Below, piece after piece: positions 17,566 to 26,609 of a DNA stretch of 64,000 bases. Within the stretch, counting starts at the first letter, position 1. Every line of letters begins with the position of its first letter. Below the pieces are notes generated by a model. That model made no database searches, had not been told where the DNA came from, and worked only from the letters and a program-made list of their open reading frames with translations. The stretch covers positions 62,001-126,000 of the forward strand of contig DASYXT010000071.1 of assembly GCA_035934555.1 (NCBI GenBank). The letters run 5' to 3'. The position numbers and the translations under genes are program-made. The stretch is from DASYXT01 sp035934555 (GTDB lineage Bacteria; Verrucomicrobiota; Verrucomicrobiia; Limisphaerales; UBA8199).

Positions 17566-18363
17566 ATGCCATGTCGTGAACTGCCAGCCTACTACTCCGG
17601 GCTGCCGGCTTTTCGCAGGTTGTTCACCCAGGGCAACCCAGTGCTGACATACCATAAGCTGGGGCCGCGCCCCTGGCGGGTGCGGCTCAAAGGGCTGTAT
17701 CTGAGCCAATCGCTGTTTTCGCGGCAGTTGGCCGAACTCCGCGCGGCGGCATACCAAAGCGGCTCGTTGGAGGGCTGCCTGACTCCGGTCAAGGAGCAAC
17801 GCATCGTGATCACCTTCGACGATGGTTATGAGAACGTGCTGCGCTACGGCCTGGAACCACTCGCGGCGCATCATTTCAAGGCGATCCAATTCCTGCCCGT
17901 GGCCTGCCTGGGTCGCTGGAACGAATGGGATGTGGCCGTTGGGGAGGCGCGCTGTCCGATCATGGACGCGGCGCAAGTGCGTGATTGGCTGGCGGCGGGC
18001 CATGAAATCGGCTCACACACCCTGACTCACCCTTACCTGACGCGGCTTGCGCCACCCGAGGCCCGCGAGGAAATCGCAGCCAGCCGCAAACGGCTCGAAG
18101 ATTTGTTTGGCCGGCGCATCGTCCACTTCTGTTATCCATACGGGGATTGGAACCAGGCCGTGCGCGACCTGGTCGCCGAGGCCGGCTACCAAACCGCTTG
18201 CACCACCGAGCCAGGGGTGAACACGCCGGACGCTTCGCCCTTCGAGTTGAAGAGGTTTACGGCCAGGTACCCATCGCGGAATCTGCACGCGGTCTGGTCC
18301 CGGGTCTTCGGTTTGAGAAACGAACTCTCGGAACGCCAAGGCAACGAACCGAACGAAACCTGA
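17566..18363 (+). CDS. polysaccharide deacetylase (NodB homology domain)
   Basis: 265 residues from the ATG at 17566; a TTG at 17539 would add nine. CE4-type motifs: VLTYHKLG, TFDDGYENVL (metal-binding and catalytic Asp pair), SHTLTHPYL (the two metal His) and HFCYPYGDWN. The enzyme would remove N- or O-acetyl groups from a cell-wall or capsular glycan. There is no signal peptide in this start, so it may act on cytoplasmic or lipid-linked intermediates. An adjacent methyltransferase gene is convergent. Confidence 0.88.
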   Translation: MPCRELPAYYSGLPAFRRLFTQGNPVLTYHKLGPRPWRVRLKGLYLSQSLFSRQLAELRAAAYQSGSLEGCLTPVKEQRIVITFDDGYENVLRYGLEPLAAHHFKAIQFLPVACLGRWNEWDVAVGEARCPIMDAAQVRDWLAAGHEIGSHTLTHPYLTRLAPPEAREEIAASRKRLEDLFGRRIVHFCYPYGDWNQAVRDLVAEAGYQTACTTEPGVNTPDASPFELKRFTARYPSRNLHAVWSRVFGLRNELSERQGNEPNET

Positions 18364-18455
18364 AACGTCCTCGAGTTATTTGGTAATTGCCGATGATCGG
18401 GTGCAGCGGGAATGGCAGGCTCTGCTTGCGGTTCGGGCTGGCCCCGGCCATGGAA

Positions 18456-19232
18456 TTAACGGCTGCCGCGGCGCGTCCCAATGAAGGCGTACCGGGCGTG
18501 GGTGAGCCCATTAACCATCGCGTCAAAGAAATATTTGAACCCGGTCGAGATGTTTACGCGCTTGGCTTCCAGGGGCAGGGCGGCTTGTCTAAAGAACTCT
18601 TTGTAATCGGCCAAGGTATAGTATCGTTCGTTTACCCCGGTGGTCACAAGGCGCGCGAGCATTTTCCTGCGCGATTTGATTTTCACCAACGGCCAGACCG
18701 GCTCACGAATCGCGACAAACCGGCCACCCGGTTTCAGCAACCGTTTTACCTCGCGCAGCGCCTGCACGATATTCGCGGCGTCATGGAGCACCGCCGAGCA
18801 CACGATGAAATCGAAGTGGCCGTTGGGAAAATCCAACTTATGAAAATCGCCCGGTATGCGGGTGATTTTGGCCGCATGGGCTCCCAAAGCCCGGAATACC
18901 TTGGGGGCTTGCTCGCGCAGCAGCATCGGCGAGAAATCCGTCGCGACGACCTCAACGACTTTCGGCAGCTTGGATAACTCGGCGCTCAGCCAGGCCCCGC
19001 CCGCGCCAATCTCGAGAATCCGCCCGCTGAATTCCAACCCGCACTTGCGGATTAAGAAGGGAACGAATTTCGGCAAGTCCTTTTGCAGCGCGCGCAACCA
19101 TTCGGCTTCATTGCCGGATGCGGCTTGCTGTTTGGCTGCGGCTTCCCGGACCGCGACGGTTCGCGCGTGCGCGTAACGGGAAAGGAATTGCCTTTTATCG
19201 ATGTACCGCGACTCGCTGACGTTCACAGACAC
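18456..19232 (-). CDS. class I SAM-dependent methyltransferase
   Basis: 258 residues from a GTG at 19232 (MSVNVSESRYIDKRQFLSRY). Motif I is ILEIGAGGAWLSAEL, motif II VATDFSPMLL, and the region FDFIVCSAVLHDAANIVQAL is typical of methyltransferase_11/25 members. The C-terminal REVKRLLKPGGRFVAIREPV is also standard. The substrate is unknown. It converges with the deacetylase gene, and both could act on surface glycans or lipids. Confidence 0.82.
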   Translation of the reverse strand: MSVNVSESRYIDKRQFLSRYAHARTVAVREAAAKQQAASGNEAEWLRALQKDLPKFVPFLIRKCGLEFSGRILEIGAGGAWLSAELSKLPKVVEVVATDFSPMLLREQAPKVFRALGAHAAKITRIPGDFHKLDFPNGHFDFIVCSAVLHDAANIVQALREVKRLLKPGGRFVAIREPVWPLVKIKSRRKMLARLVTTGVNERYYTLADYKEFFRQAALPLEAKRVNISTGFKYFFDAMVNGLTHARYAFIGTRRGSR

Positions 19233-19504
19233 AACTCAATTGACGTTCGTGACCCAAATCGAACCCAAACTTATCTGCGCAATTTGATTGCCACCGCAGG
19301 CTCCACAGTACTGAAGAGTGGATTTTCTGACAACTGAAACAACTGAAACCCATGACCGCATTTTCAGCCTTTGTTCCCGCTAACACCAACCCCCAGGATC
19401 ACCACCCCGCTGGCTGACGAAATGTACTATTGTGCTCCGCCCCCTCGAGCTCCCGCGCTCGGACGCTTGAAACTCCGCTCCCCCTCGCCTTATCTTCCCT
19501 CCCC

Positions 19505-21316
19505 ATGCGCTGCCCCCTCGTTCTCCCGCTGCTTTTCACGTTCCTCACGACCGCCCAATTCACCCGCGCCGCCGATTATCCACCTCCACAAACCGGCGAT
19601 TACATTCTTCATGGTTTCCACTTCCGTTCCGGCGAGACCTTGCCCGAGTTGCGCATCCACTACCGAACTCTCGGCCAGCCGCGCAAGGATGCTCTGGGCC
19701 GTGTGCGCAATGCCGTTCTCATTCTCCACGGCACGACGGGCAGTGGCGCGCAGTTCATGCGCCCGGAATTCGCCGGCGAACTGTTCAGTGCCGGCCAGGT
19801 CCTCGATGCCGCCCGCTATTATCTCATTCTGCCCGACGGCATCGGCCACGGCCAATCCAGCAAACCCAGCGACCAGCTCCGTGCCCATTTCCCCCATTAC
19901 GGCTATCGCGACATGGTCGAGGCCCAATTCCGGCTTTTGACCGAGGCGCTGGGCGTCAACCATCTGCGCCTGGTAATGGGCACCTCGATGGGCGGCATGC
20001 ACACCTGGCTCTGGGGTGAGACTTACCCGGATTTCATGGACGCTCTGTTGGCCCTGGCCTGCCTGCCTACCCAAATCTCCGGCCGCAACCGCGTCTGGCG
20101 CCGTATGATCATCGATGCCATCAGATCCGACCCGGCCTGGCTCGAAGGCGATTACCAGGCTCAACCGTCCGGCTTGCGCTCCGCTCTGGAGGTCCTCTAC
20201 TTCATGAGCAGCAATCCCGTTCAACGCCAAAAAGAATCTCCCACCCTCGCGCAAGCCGACCAGGCGCTCGATCGTTTTGTCACTGCTTCCATGAAAACCC
20301 ACGACGCCAACGACGTGCTCTATGCCCTCGAAGCTTCCCGAGATTACGACCCCGGCCCGGACCTCGAAAAAATCCAGGCGCCGCTGCTGGCCATCAATTC
20401 TGCCGACGACTTAATCAACCCACCCGAGTTGGGCATCCTCGAACGCGAGATCGGCCGCGTGCCCCATGGCACGGCACTGGTCATTCCCGAAAGCGACCGG
20501 ACGCGCGGCCACGGCACCCACACCCTCGCCGCCGTCTGGAAGGACCAGCTCCGGCTCTTCTTGTGGCAGACGGAAATCCAGTCCAGCCTGGTCGCCTCTA
20601 ATTTGCCCATCCGCAGCATCGACCCGCCCGAGCAAGGGTTCTTCGCGAAAAGCCTAGACTTTCATGGTATCCCGATCAAAGCGCCCCAAGTCGTCGCTGA
20701 CCAGGCCCTCTACGCGGCTTATGCACGGTTGTCGCTGCTGTTCTATGGGCTACTGGACACTCAGCCCATGGTCATTTCCAATCTCGTCGCCGCCGGCGCC
20801 GAACTCCACATCATTGGCCGCAACCAGGTCACAACCGATTTGCCCGAATGGCGGCAAGACAAAGGCAAGAAGCTGGCAGAGTATCACGGCCTAACCCGCG
20901 ACGAGCGCACCCGCGGCATGGGCGGCCTTCTGACCTCCTGTGGCGAGGAAAACCTCCTCCGCTTGACCAACGACCGCTACCGCGGACGTGATATCTGCCT
21001 CCACGAATTCGCCCACAACATCCGCAACCACGGGATTCAGCATCAACTCCGGGATCGGTTCGACCAGCAGTATCGCCGTTCTCTGGCCAAGGGCCTTTGG
21101 AAGAACTCCTACGCCGGCTCCAACCCCGACGAGTTCTTCGCCGAACTGACCATGTGGTATTTCGGAACTCATGGTGACTTGCACATGACCGGCCCCAAGC
21201 CCGCCGACGGCCCCCTCGGCCTCAAACAATACGACCCGGACGCCTTTACGCTGCTGGATGATTTCTATTGCGGGCGGATCACCATCGCCAGGAGTGGAAC
21301 CACGCCGATGAGGTGA
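19505..21316 (+). CDS. exported MetX-like alpha/beta hydrolase fused to a zincin-like domain
   Basis: 603 residues. An N-terminal signal peptide (MRCPLVLPLLFTFLTTAQF, cut near TRA) precedes an alpha/beta-hydrolase of the homoserine-acetyltransferase type: ILHGTTGSG, nucleophile S161 in GTSMGGMH, an Asp in NSADDLINPP and a His in the GHGTHTL region. From about residue 370 a second domain follows, with a metallopeptidase motif DICLHEFAHNIRNHGI (H500, E501, H504) and a downstream NPDEFFAELTMWYFG holding a likely third zinc ligand (E543 or E547). Being exported, it is unlikely to make methionine precursors. The start at 19505 fits the signal peptide. Confidence 0.75.
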   Translation: MRCPLVLPLLFTFLTTAQFTRAADYPPPQTGDYILHGFHFRSGETLPELRIHYRTLGQPRKDALGRVRNAVLILHGTTGSGAQFMRPEFAGELFSAGQVLDAARYYLILPDGIGHGQSSKPSDQLRAHFPHYGYRDMVEAQFRLLTEALGVNHLRLVMGTSMGGMHTWLWGETYPDFMDALLALACLPTQISGRNRVWRRMIIDAIRSDPAWLEGDYQAQPSGLRSALEVLYFMSSNPVQRQKESPTLAQADQALDRFVTASMKTHDANDVLYALEASRDYDPGPDLEKIQAPLLAINSADDLINPPELGILEREIGRVPHGTALVIPESDRTRGHGTHTLAAVWKDQLRLFLWQTEIQSSLVASNLPIRSIDPPEQGFFAKSLDFHGIPIKAPQVVADQALYAAYARLSLLFYGLLDTQPMVISNLVAAGAELHIIGRNQVTTDLPEWRQDKGKKLAEYHGLTRDERTRGMGGLLTSCGEENLLRLTNDRYRGRDICLHEFAHNIRNHGIQHQLRDRFDQQYRRSLAKGLWKNSYAGSNPDEFFAELTMWYFGTHGDLHMTGPKPADGPLGLKQYDPDAFTLLDDFYCGRITIARSGTTPMR

Positions 21317-21361
21317 TCTCATTTACCTGACCAAACTCTTCTCTCTCAAGCGCACCGCGCA

Positions 21362-21853
21362 TCACCCGGAGGGTCCGGAGCGGGCGCGTTGTTCGGCAAA
21401 AAAGCGCTGGAGCAGCGAGCGGCATTCGGGTTCCCGTACGCCGCTGGTGCTGGCGCAGCGGTGGTTCAAGCCAGGGAATTGCAGCAGATTCAGGGCGCTG
21501 CCTGCCGCGCCCGCCTTGGGGTCAAGCGCCCCGAACACGACCCGTGCCAGGCGCACGTGAATGATCGCGCCGGCGCACATCGGGCACGGCTCCTTGGTGA
21601 CATACAACGTGCAATCCGTTAGACGCCAGTCGCCGACTGCCTCCTCCGCCTGGGTCAAGGCCAGCATCTCCGCATGCGCCGTGGCGTCTTTGAGCAACTC
21701 GACCTGGTTAAAGGCGCGCGCGAGCACCCGCCCTTCGCGAACAACGACCGCCCCGACGGGCACCTCGCCGGCCGCGTAGGCGCGGGCCGCCTGGCGCAGG
21801 GCTTCGCCCATGAAGAAATGGTCGCTTTGCAGATCGACAATCGGTTCGCTCAT
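21362..21853 (-). CDS. tadA: tRNA-specific adenosine deaminase
   Basis: 163 residues. Converts A34 to inosine in the tRNA-Arg wobble position. The cytidine-deaminase-like zinc site is intact: HAEMLAL (His and catalytic Glu) and PCPMCAGAI (two Cys). FNQVELLKDATAHAEM is typical of TadA. The start at 21853 (MSEPIVDLQSDHFFMGEAL) is favoured; the open frame upstream overlaps the Nudix gene. The preceding Nudix gene overlaps it by four bases (ATGA), so they are translationally coupled. Confidence 0.93.
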   Translation of the reverse strand: MSEPIVDLQSDHFFMGEALRQAARAYAAGEVPVGAVVVREGRVLARAFNQVELLKDATAHAEMLALTQAEEAVGDWRLTDCTLYVTKEPCPMCAGAIIHVRLARVVFGALDPKAGAAGSALNLLQFPGLNHRCASTSGVREPECRSLLQRFFAEQRARSGPSG

Positions 21854-22383
21854 GCGGAAGCGAGACAGGATTCCTCCAGAACCCAGTCGTTGGTGCCATC
21901 GGGATGGCAATGGCAATAGGCGGCGAAGAACCCGCCGCGATGCTGCCAGAACCAGGGCCAGATGCGCTCGCGATCGGTTTGCGGCAGACGCAATTCGCTC
22001 AAAGCTGCTCGGGGAAAAAAACTGAAGCGCCCCTCGGCGTGCGGCGGAGGAAGCGCGGCTAACTTGCGTTTCACTTCGAATAAAAACATCAGCCAATGAC
22101 TCTGGCCTTGATACCCGTGCTCGCTGACCAATCCGGTCAGGTGCAAATCCGACGCAGTGAATGTCACCCCCAACTCCTCCTGCGCCTCGCGGCAGGCGCA
22201 GGCATAAGGGGACTCGCCCAGGAACGTCTTGAGCTTTCCGCCGCACGGGCTCCAGAAACCGCGATTCGGTTCCTGCGCGCGTTCCAGCAGCAATAACTCA
22301 TCGCGCTCATTGAAACAATAGAGCAGCGTCGCCAGTTGATAGGGCAAGCTCACCCGCTCATGCAACTGGCATCCGGGACCCAA
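21850..22383 (-). CDS. Nudix hydrolase coupled to tadA
   Basis: 177 residues. The Nudix helix is SPYACACREAQEELGV. The box reads GGKLKTFLGESPYACACREA, with seven residues between the Gly and first Glu where five is standard, a small insertion in the loop. The preceding FWSPCGGK resembles 8-oxo-dGTP and ADP-ribose hydrolase members. The substrate is unknown. The overlap with tadA suggests co-expression. Confidence 0.82.
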   Translation of the reverse strand: MGPGCQLHERVSLPYQLATLLYCFNERDELLLLERAQEPNRGFWSPCGGKLKTFLGESPYACACREAQEELGVTFTASDLHLTGLVSEHGYQGQSHWLMFLFEVKRKLAALPPPHAEGRFSFFPRAALSELRLPQTDRERIWPWFWQHRGGFFAAYCHCHPDGTNDWVLEESCLASA

Positions 22384-22416
22384 CGCAAGCGCATTAGGGG
22401 CGCCGGCCAGAACTGC

Positions 22417-22528
22417 GGAGCGCGGACTTCAGTCCGCAGCAACGCCCGAACGCTTAGGCGCGCTGCAACATTCGCCAAACCACCCTTAGTTCGAGCGGGC
22501 TGCGGACTAAAGCTAAAGTCCGCGCTCC
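22417..22528. repeat. GCGGACTTTAGTCCGC-family palindromic repeat, copy 6
   Basis: The left arm is GGAGCGCGGACTTCAGTCCGC followed by AGCAACGCCCGAACGC. The right arm is GCTGCGGACTAAAGCTAAAG then TCCGCGCTCC. It lies between the divergent Nudix and GNAT genes. Confidence 0.85.
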
Positions 22529-22621
22529 GCGGTTACCGGTTAGACTTTGCTTATGGGCACAGGGTTCTTATGATGCCGCATCAACATCGAAATTCGACAG
22601 GCCGCACCGCCCGATGCCGAG

Positions 22622-23032
22622 GTGATCACCCGGTTTAACCTGTGCTTGGCACAAGAGACCGAGGAGTTGCGACTGGATCCTGCCACCGTGCGCGCCGGAG
22701 TGGAGGCCATCCTCAGCGACACTGCCAAAGGATTGTATTACGTCGCGGAGCTTGGCGCGCGGGTGGTCGGGCAGGTGATGATCACGTATGAATGGAGCGA
22801 TTGGCGCAACGGCAATATCTGGTGGTTGCAGAGCGTGTATGTCGAGCGTGAGTTCCGCGAGCAGGGCGTATTCCGCGCCTTGTTTCACTTCCTGGAGCAG
22901 GCGGCGCGCAAACGGCCGGAGGTATGCGGCCTGCGACTATATATGCACGCGGCCAACGGTCGCGCCCGCGCTTCCTACGAGAAGCTCGGAATGAAACAAA
23001 CAGAGTACCAAGTGTTCGAATTGTCCTTATGA
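22622..23032 (+). CDS. GNAT-family N-acetyltransferase
   Basis: 136 residues from the GTG at 22622. The acetyl-CoA-binding region is LQSVYVEREFREQGVFRAL (V-x-x-x-x-R-x-x-G-x-x type) and the C-terminal ASYEKLGMKQTEYQVFEL is typical. The start is doubtful: the frame upstream encodes INIEIRQAAPPDAEV, which looks like the usual first GNAT strand (IRQA..DAE), yet holds no ATG, GTG or TTG before a stop at 22571. An ATC at 22580 is a candidate. Its stop overlaps the next ATG by four bases. Confidence 0.82.
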   Translation: MITRFNLCLAQETEELRLDPATVRAGVEAILSDTAKGLYYVAELGARVVGQVMITYEWSDWRNGNIWWLQSVYVEREFREQGVFRALFHFLEQAARKRPEVCGLRLYMHAANGRARASYEKLGMKQTEYQVFELSL

Positions 23033-23229
23033 AAACGCGCTTTGCGCTCGTCAGTTTGGTGCTCGTCGCCTGCGCGGTTCACGCTCGGGCTGCAACCGCC
23101 TTGCATTCGTCGCACTGGGCCCCGGACCCTGAACCAACGATTAAGACAGGAGTGACGGCGATGACGGCCGCGGTGCTGGATTTGCTCAAGCCGCCCGGGA
23201 CCGGCAACAAGTCGAGCGGTGCCGAGTGA
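23029..23229 (+). CDS. 66-aa secreted peptide between GNAT and CstA genes
   Basis: A small protein with a clear signal peptide (MKTRFALVSLVLVACAVHARA) leaving a mature part of about 45 residues (ATALHSSHWAPDPEPTIK, then a short helix AMTAAVLDLLKPPG). No family is recognised; it is not the YbdD/YjiX-type partner often found beside CstA. The start overlaps the GNAT stop (ATGA) and its stop overlaps the CstA start (GTGA), so all three are translationally coupled. That tight spacing argues it is a real gene, possibly a CstA accessory peptide. The function is unknown. Confidence 0.65.
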   Translation: MKTRFALVSLVLVACAVHARAATALHSSHWAPDPEPTIKTGVTAMTAAVLDLLKPPGTGNKSSGAE

Positions 23230-25544
23230 ACACGATTTTGAGAAAAATGCTGTGGCTGGCCGTCGCCCTGCTGGGTGCCTCGGCGTACGTGACAATCGCC
23301 CGGCAGCAGCGCGAACCGCTAAACTCCGCCTATATCCTGATCGCGGCCTTATGCAGTTACGCGCTCGGTTATCGCTTCTATTCCAAATGGATCGCCGCGC
23401 GCGTGCTGGCCCTCAACGATCGCCGCGCCACCCCCTGCGCCGTCCACGATGACGGCAAGGATTTTGTCCCCACCAACAAGTGGATCGTGTTCGGTCACCA
23501 TTTTGCGGCGATTGCCGGGCCGGGGCCATTGGTAGGGCCCGTATTGGCGGCGCAGTTCGGGTATCTGCCGGGCACCCTTTGGATTCTGCTCGGCGTGGTT
23601 TTGGGTGGCGCGGTACAGGATTTCGTCGTGTTGTTTTGCTCGGTGCGGCGCGACGGCCGCTCCCTCGCCCAAATGATCCGAGAGGAACTGAACGGGGTGG
23701 CGGGCTGGGTTGCCGTGCTGGCTATTCTCGGGATCATGCTGATTTTATTGGCGGTGCTGGCACTGGTGGTGGTGAAGGCGCTGGCGGAGAGTCCATGGGG
23801 GGTCTTTACCGTTGGGGCAACGATCCCGATAGCGATGTTGATGGGCTGCTATCTGCGGTTCTGGCGTGTCGGCAAAGTTCTCGAGGGCTCCGCGCTCGGT
23901 GTGGTGTTGCTGCTCCTGGCGGTCTGGGGCGGCAAGTGGGTCCATGAAACCCCGCGCTGGGCCGCGGCATTTGGTATATCGGACATGTCGCTGGCGTGGG
24001 CGATTATTACCTATGGGCTGGCGGCGAGCGTGCTGCCGGTCTGGTTGCTTTTGGCGCCGCGCGATTACCTCAGCACGTTCATGAAGCTGGGCACAATTTT
24101 CGCCCTCGCGCTGGGAATCTTCCTGGTGCTGCCCGAATTGAAAATGCCGGCCCTGAGCCGGTTTGTTGATGGTTCGGGCCCGATTGTCGCCGGCAAGGTG
24201 TTCCCTTTTTGCTTCATCACCATCGCGTGCGGTGCGATCTCGGGCTTTCACACCTTGATTGCCAGCGGCACCACGCCCAAGTTGCTCACGCGGGAATCCT
24301 ACGCGCGGCCGATTGGCTACGGTGCGATGTGCCTGGAATCGCTGGTGGCAATCATGGCTTTGATCGCCGCCTGCACGCTCGCTCCGGGTGTTTACCTGGG
24401 CATGAATGTGAAAGGCCCGCCCGCAGTGACCGCCGCGCGCCTGACCAGCCTGGGCTATCCCGTGGATGTCCACCAGATGGACAAGCTGGCGGCGAGTTTG
24501 GGCGAAAAAACATTGTTCGGCCGGACTGGAGGCGCCGCGACCCTTGCTGTGGGGATGGCGAACATTTTTTCGCAGGCGGTGCAGGGCCATTGGCTAGACC
24601 TGTGGTACCACTTTGCGATCATGTTCGAAGCCCTGTTTATCCTGACAACCCTGGACGCCGGCACCCGAGTGGGTCGTTATCTGTTGCAGGAGGTGCTGGG
24701 GCAAGTCTGGCGGCCCTGGGCACGCACAACACATTGGGGCGCCAATGTGCTGGCCAGCGCGCTCATCGTGGCCGGCTGGGGTTATTTTCTGATTCAGGGT
24801 GTGCGGGACCCGCTGGGCGGCATCAACTCGCTATGGCCGTTATTCGGCATCGCCAACCAGATGCTGGCAGCCATCGCGCTGTGCCTGGCGACGACGGTTC
24901 TGCTCAAGATGGAACTGCGGCGGGAAAAACCCAAACTGCATTATGTGCTAATCACCGCCATACCTTTGCTCTGGTTATTGATTGTCACCATGAGCGCCGG
25001 TGTGGAAAAAATCTGGCATAGCGATCCGCGGATTGGGTTTCTCGCGCAGGCCTCAGTTCTGGCGGGGAAAACGCCGGAACTGCAACAGGCGCTAAAGGCG
25101 GCCGAAGCGGCGGGATCAGGCACCGCGTTAGCCGCGACTCGGGAAGCCCTGCGCATTAACGGCATTCTGCATTTCAATAATATCCTCGACGCGATAGTCG
25201 CAGGAATCTTCCTGCTGTTGGTCGCGATAATCACCCTGCTCAGCTTGCGCGAATGGTTCCTGCTTTTGGCCGGGCGCAGAACCCCCGCAGTGTCCGAGAC
25301 CGAGCCTGTGTGGCTACCCGCCTACGCGGTCGTCGAACCGAAACCGGTGCGATTGGCGGGGTTCATCGCCCTGAGCGTCGGCCTGGCCAAGGAGTTGTCC
25401 GGGCAAGCACAGGTGGAACGGGCGCAGCAGGCAGCCATTTGCTCGTGTCCGGCGGATGAGGCCGACAGCGCCCGAGTCGTGGCGCAACGAACCTACTTGG
25501 CGACCACCCAGCATCGCTTCAACGGCATTCGCAGGTGTTGCTGA
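23226..25544 (+). CDS. cstA: carbon starvation protein CstA family transporter
   Basis: 772 residues with some 16-18 hydrophobic segments. Family motifs: GYRFYSKWIAARVLALND, PTNKWIVFGHHFAAIAGPGP, GPVLAAQFGYLPG and GAVQDFVVLF in the N-terminal half; SGFHTLIASGTTPKLL and LDAGTRVGRYLLQEVLG later. CstA-type proteins import peptides or pyruvate in carbon-limited cells. The substrate here is not certain. The GTG start overlaps the preceding small gene by four bases. The C-terminal 60 residues are soluble and end RRCC, which is unusual. Confidence 0.92.
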   Translation: MNTILRKMLWLAVALLGASAYVTIARQQREPLNSAYILIAALCSYALGYRFYSKWIAARVLALNDRRATPCAVHDDGKDFVPTNKWIVFGHHFAAIAGPGPLVGPVLAAQFGYLPGTLWILLGVVLGGAVQDFVVLFCSVRRDGRSLAQMIREELNGVAGWVAVLAILGIMLILLAVLALVVVKALAESPWGVFTVGATIPIAMLMGCYLRFWRVGKVLEGSALGVVLLLLAVWGGKWVHETPRWAAAFGISDMSLAWAIITYGLAASVLPVWLLLAPRDYLSTFMKLGTIFALALGIFLVLPELKMPALSRFVDGSGPIVAGKVFPFCFITIACGAISGFHTLIASGTTPKLLTRESYARPIGYGAMCLESLVAIMALIAACTLAPGVYLGMNVKGPPAVTAARLTSLGYPVDVHQMDKLAASLGEKTLFGRTGGAATLAVGMANIFSQAVQGHWLDLWYHFAIMFEALFILTTLDAGTRVGRYLLQEVLGQVWRPWARTTHWGANVLASALIVAGWGYFLIQGVRDPLGGINSLWPLFGIANQMLAAIALCLATTVLLKMELRREKPKLHYVLITAIPLLWLLIVTMSAGVEKIWHSDPRIGFLAQASVLAGKTPELQQALKAAEAAGSGTALAATREALRINGILHFNNILDAIVAGIFLLLVAIITLLSLREWFLLLAGRRTPAVSETEPVWLPAYAVVEPKPVRLAGFIALSVGLAKELSGQAQVERAQQAAICSCPADEADSARVVAQRTYLATTQHRFNGIRRCC

Positions 25545-25597
25545 ATCCCAACTCCTTCCAAGTTGCCTCAGCCGACGGTTGGTCGCATGCTGCGGGC

Positions 25598-26173
25598 ATG
25601 CAGCGGTTGGGATTATTTGGCGGCTCCTTCGACCCAGTTCACCTGGGGCACTTGCTTGTGGCCCAGACCGCTCGCGAAGAGCTGGAGCTGGAGCGGCTTT
25701 TCTTTATTCCTGCGGCACAATCGCCGTTCAAGCCGGAGCAGCGGCCGACTCCAGCCACGGCCCGCCTGAAGCTTCTGCGCCTGGCGCTGGCCGGCTGGAA
25801 CTGGTGCGAAATCGACCTGCAAGAAATCGAACGTGGCGGAGTCTCCTACACGGTCGATACCCTCAAAAGATATGCCGAGCGTTTTCCCGCCGCGCAGCTC
25901 TATTACCTGATCGGCGCCGACCATATCGCGCAGTTGCCCAAATGGCGGGCAGCCGATGACTTGGCCCGCCTCGCGCAGTTCGTCGTGATTCCCCGCCCGG
26001 GTCAAAACGAGGCACCCCTGCCCAACCCCTTTGTCGGCCGAGCCTTGCAGGGTTTCCCAATAGGAATTTCCTCTTCACAGGTCCGGGCCAGGGCTAAAGC
26101 GGGCCTGCCACTCGAACCGCTGGTCCCCGCCGCAGTGGCCGAAGCCATTCGCAACAATCGACTTTATCTTTAA
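25598..26173 (+). CDS. nadD: nicotinate-nucleotide adenylyltransferase
   Basis: 191 residues; joins NaMN and ATP to form deamido-NAD in NAD synthesis. The nucleotidyltransferase motif GLFGGSFDPVHLGHLL is perfect (the H-x-G-H signature), and ISSSQVRARAKAG matches the second ATP-binding motif (ISSTxIR). YYLIGADHIAQLPKWR is the NadD substrate region. The start at 25598 puts the motif at the N-terminus as usual; the upstream frame overlaps cstA. It is followed at once by rsfS, the usual nadD-rsfS order. Confidence 0.94.
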   Translation: MQRLGLFGGSFDPVHLGHLLVAQTAREELELERLFFIPAAQSPFKPEQRPTPATARLKLLRLALAGWNWCEIDLQEIERGGVSYTVDTLKRYAERFPAAQLYYLIGADHIAQLPKWRAADDLARLAQFVVIPRPGQNEAPLPNPFVGRALQGFPIGISSSQVRARAKAGLPLEPLVPAAVAEAIRNNRLYL

Positions 26174-26199
26174 ACGACCTTAGGCCATGGTTGGCGCAG

Positions 26200-26562
26200 A
26201 TGGATTCGAGAAAACTGGCTTTGCTCTGCCGCGAACTGGCAGATAACAAGAAGGCGGAGGACATCGTTATCCTGGATGTGCGGGAACTCTCATCGGTAAC
26301 CGATTACTTTGTCATTGCCTCGGGCACCAGCGAACCGCACTTGCGCGCGATCGTGGACGAAATCACCGATAAATTACGGGACGACCACCATCTGCGGCCG
26401 CGGGCAATCGATGGCACCTTCCAAGCCGCCTGGATAGTCCTGGATTTTTTCGATGTGATTGTGCATGTGATGCGCCAGGACATCCGCGAACGCTACGATC
26501 TCGAGACACTCTGGGGCGACGCCCCGCGCCTGCGGACCCGTAAAAGCAGAGCGACTGCTTGA
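26200..26562 (+). CDS. rsfS: ribosome silencing factor
   Basis: 120 residues. RsfS/Iojap binds ribosomal protein L14 and blocks 30S-50S joining in starved cells. Typical sequence: DIVILDVRELSSVTDYFVIASGTSEPHL, AWIVLDFFDVIVHVM and RERYDLETLWGDAP. The ATG at 26200 fits; a TTG at 26191 adds three residues. It follows nadD by 26 bases, and the last four bases overlap a possible upstream extension of the next frame. Confidence 0.93.
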   Translation: MDSRKLALLCRELADNKKAEDIVILDVRELSSVTDYFVIASGTSEPHLRAIVDEITDKLRDDHHLRPRAIDGTFQAAWIVLDFFDVIVHVMRQDIRERYDLETLWGDAPRLRTRKSRATA

Positions 26563-26609
26563 GATCCATCCCCCAAGACTCGCGCGCTGAGTCTGTAATT
26601 TCGAGTACA

